Assembly (NCBI GenBank): GCA_900544425.1
Contig: UQUX01000098.1
Coordinates: 1-6,283, forward strand
Direction: 5' to 3'
DNA from: an uncultured Collinsella sp.
GTDB taxonomy: Bacteria; Actinomycetota; Coriobacteriia; Coriobacteriales; Coriobacteriaceae
DNA length: 6,283 nt
Made by a program: the position numbers and the translations under genes. How positions within the stretch are numbered: position 1 is the first letter of the stretch; the number at the start of each line of letters is the position of its first letter. Positions 5,740 to 6,283 of the stretch are shown here, one piece after another. The notes below the pieces were generated by a model. The model saw only the letters and a program-made list of their open reading frames with translations. It did no database searches and had not been told where the DNA came from.

Positions 5740-5778
5740 CGGCCTGCAACCGACAGGTGTATTTGCGGGTACAGGCCG
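5740..5778. repeat. Interrupted inverted repeat between divergent promoters
   Basis: CGGCCTG (5740-5746) is the reverse complement of CAGGCCG (5772-5778). A short inner pairing, ACC (5749-5751) with GGT (5768-5770), can extend it. It lies between the candidate clc -10 on the minus strand and the candidate moeA -10 on the plus strand, a reasonable place for an operator. No regulator is known, and chance occurrence in GC-rich DNA is possible. Confidence 0.35.
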
Positions 5779-5802
5779 AGTCGCGGTCGTGCGACGGGGG
5801 AT

Positions 5803-5808
5803 TATACT
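5803..5808 (+). promoter_or_regulatory. Candidate -10 box for moeA
   Basis: TATACT matches the -10 consensus at five of six positions and lies 57 bp before the moeA start. No clear -35 hexamer sits 16-18 bp upstream (GTCGCG at 17 bp). The same bases read TATAAT on the minus strand at 5801-5806, so a second, more distal clc promoter is also possible. Confidence 0.45.
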
Positions 5809-5826
5809 GAGACAAGCATAAAGAAT

Positions 5827-5847
5827 CGGCGCCCCTGTTGTGCGCCG
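5827..5847 (+). other. GC hairpin in the moeA 5' leader
   Basis: CGGCGC (5827-5832) pairs with GCGCCG (5842-5847) around a 9-nt loop. It would lie within the predicted moeA leader, 7 nt before the ribosome binding site AAGAGG (5855-5860). There is no T-run, so it is not a terminator, and it is far too small for the known molybdenum-cofactor riboswitch. Confidence 0.4.
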
Positions 5848-5865
5848 TGGCATTAAGAGGTGCAT

Positions 5866-6283
5866 ATGGCAGAGAAACTCATTCCGCTGGATGACGCACA
5901 GTCGATTGTCCTGTCGCACGTTGCTCCGACCGATCTCGTCGAGATTCCCGTGTGGCAGGCCGCCGGTCTTCCCCTGGCCGAGGACGCGGTGGCCGATATC
6001 GACATCTCGCCGTTTGCCAACAGCGCTATGGACGGATATGCCGTGCGCTCGGCGGACTTGGCGCAGGCATCTGGCGAGGCGCCGGTGACGCTCGATGTTA
6101 TCGGACATGAGGCCGCGGGTCATGTGTTTGGGGACGCAATCGGCGCGGGCGAGACGGTCCGCATCATGACGGGCGCGCCGGTGCCCGAGGGTGCCGATGC
6201 CGTGGTGAAGTACGAGATCGTCGATGTGCTCGACGGTGACGGCAACGAGGGCTCGCGTGTGAGGTTTTCGGCGCCGGCCAAGG
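5866..6283 (+). CDS. moeA: Molybdopterin molybdotransferase MoeA, N-terminal part
   Basis: MoeA inserts molybdate into adenylylated molybdopterin, the last general step of molybdenum cofactor synthesis in the cytoplasm. The window holds the first 139 residues of a protein usually about 400 long; the frame is open to the right edge. Diagnostic segments are SPFANSAMDGYAVR (residues 48-61), the family's SAMDGYA signature, and RIMTGAPVPEGADAVVKYE (99-117), the start of the MPT-binding domain. The segment between them (about 62-98) corresponds to the domain II beta-rich insertion. The ATG at 5866 has AAGAGG (5855-5860) at 5 nt spacing. The gene is divergent from clc and has its own candidate promoter. 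Some anaerobes carry two MoeA paralogues, one for tungsten or fused to other domains; the C-terminus needed to tell these apart is missing. Confidence 0.95.
   Translation, partial: MAEKLIPLDDAQSIVLSHVAPTDLVEIPVWQAAGLPLAEDAVADIDISPFANSAMDGYAVRSADLAQASGEAPVTLDVIGHEAAGHVFGDAIGAGETVRIMTGAPVPEGADAVVKYEIVDVLDGDGNEGSRVRFSAPAK

Noticed and set aside
5656..5865. Fluoride riboswitch for clc or molybdenum-cofactor riboswitch for moeA
   Set aside because: Neither strand shows the conserved fluoride aptamer blocks, and the moeA leader from the candidate promoter is about 50 nt, too short for the large molybdenum-cofactor RNA.
1..6283. Mobile element, CRISPR array, toxin-antitoxin or defence system
   Set aside because: No transposase, integrase, direct-repeat array or defence-type protein is seen; all coding space is explained by the listed housekeeping genes.

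Overview
The window looks like chromosomal DNA from a high-GC, anaerobic gut actinobacterium of the Coriobacteriia, most like Collinsella. This rests on codon usage rich in G/C third positions, the flavour of the proteins and the style of the short intergenic palindromes. The organism is inferred; no marker gene is present. It reads as ordinary core or housekeeping DNA. I see no phage gene, insertion sequence, CRISPR array, tRNA or rRNA.

Layout, left to right: (1) the C-terminal third of a PLP-dependent O-acetylhomoserine sulfhydrylase (metY type), closed by a strong intrinsic terminator; (2) an MFS drug/H+ antiporter-like exporter starting only 26 nt after that terminator's T-run; (3) xanthine phosphoribosyltransferase (xpt) with its own leader and a candidate extended -10 promoter; (4) a perfect hairpin plus T-run, followed 20 nt later by a small GGQ-domain peptidyl-tRNA hydrolase (ArfB/release-factor-like, ribosome rescue); (5) a 26-bp perfect inverted repeat placed exactly between two convergent genes; (6) on the minus strand, a CLC-type anion transporter with signatures of the fluoride-exporting CLC-F branch, followed by a DagK/YegS-type lipid kinase that is split by a one-base loss in a T-run at 3630-3633; (7) a divergent promoter region, then the start of moeA (molybdopterin molybdotransferase), which runs off the right edge.

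The genes do not form one pathway. They cover sulfur amino-acid synthesis, export, purine salvage, ribosome rescue, halide export, lipid phosphorylation and molybdenum cofactor assembly. The clc and lipid-kinase genes are likely co-transcribed: same strand, 87 bp apart, no terminator between them. The points most worth a second look are the frameshifted lipid kinase, the CLC-F assignment without a fluoride riboswitch, and two related palindromes (14 of 16 bases shared in their cores) that bracket the ribosome-rescue gene.
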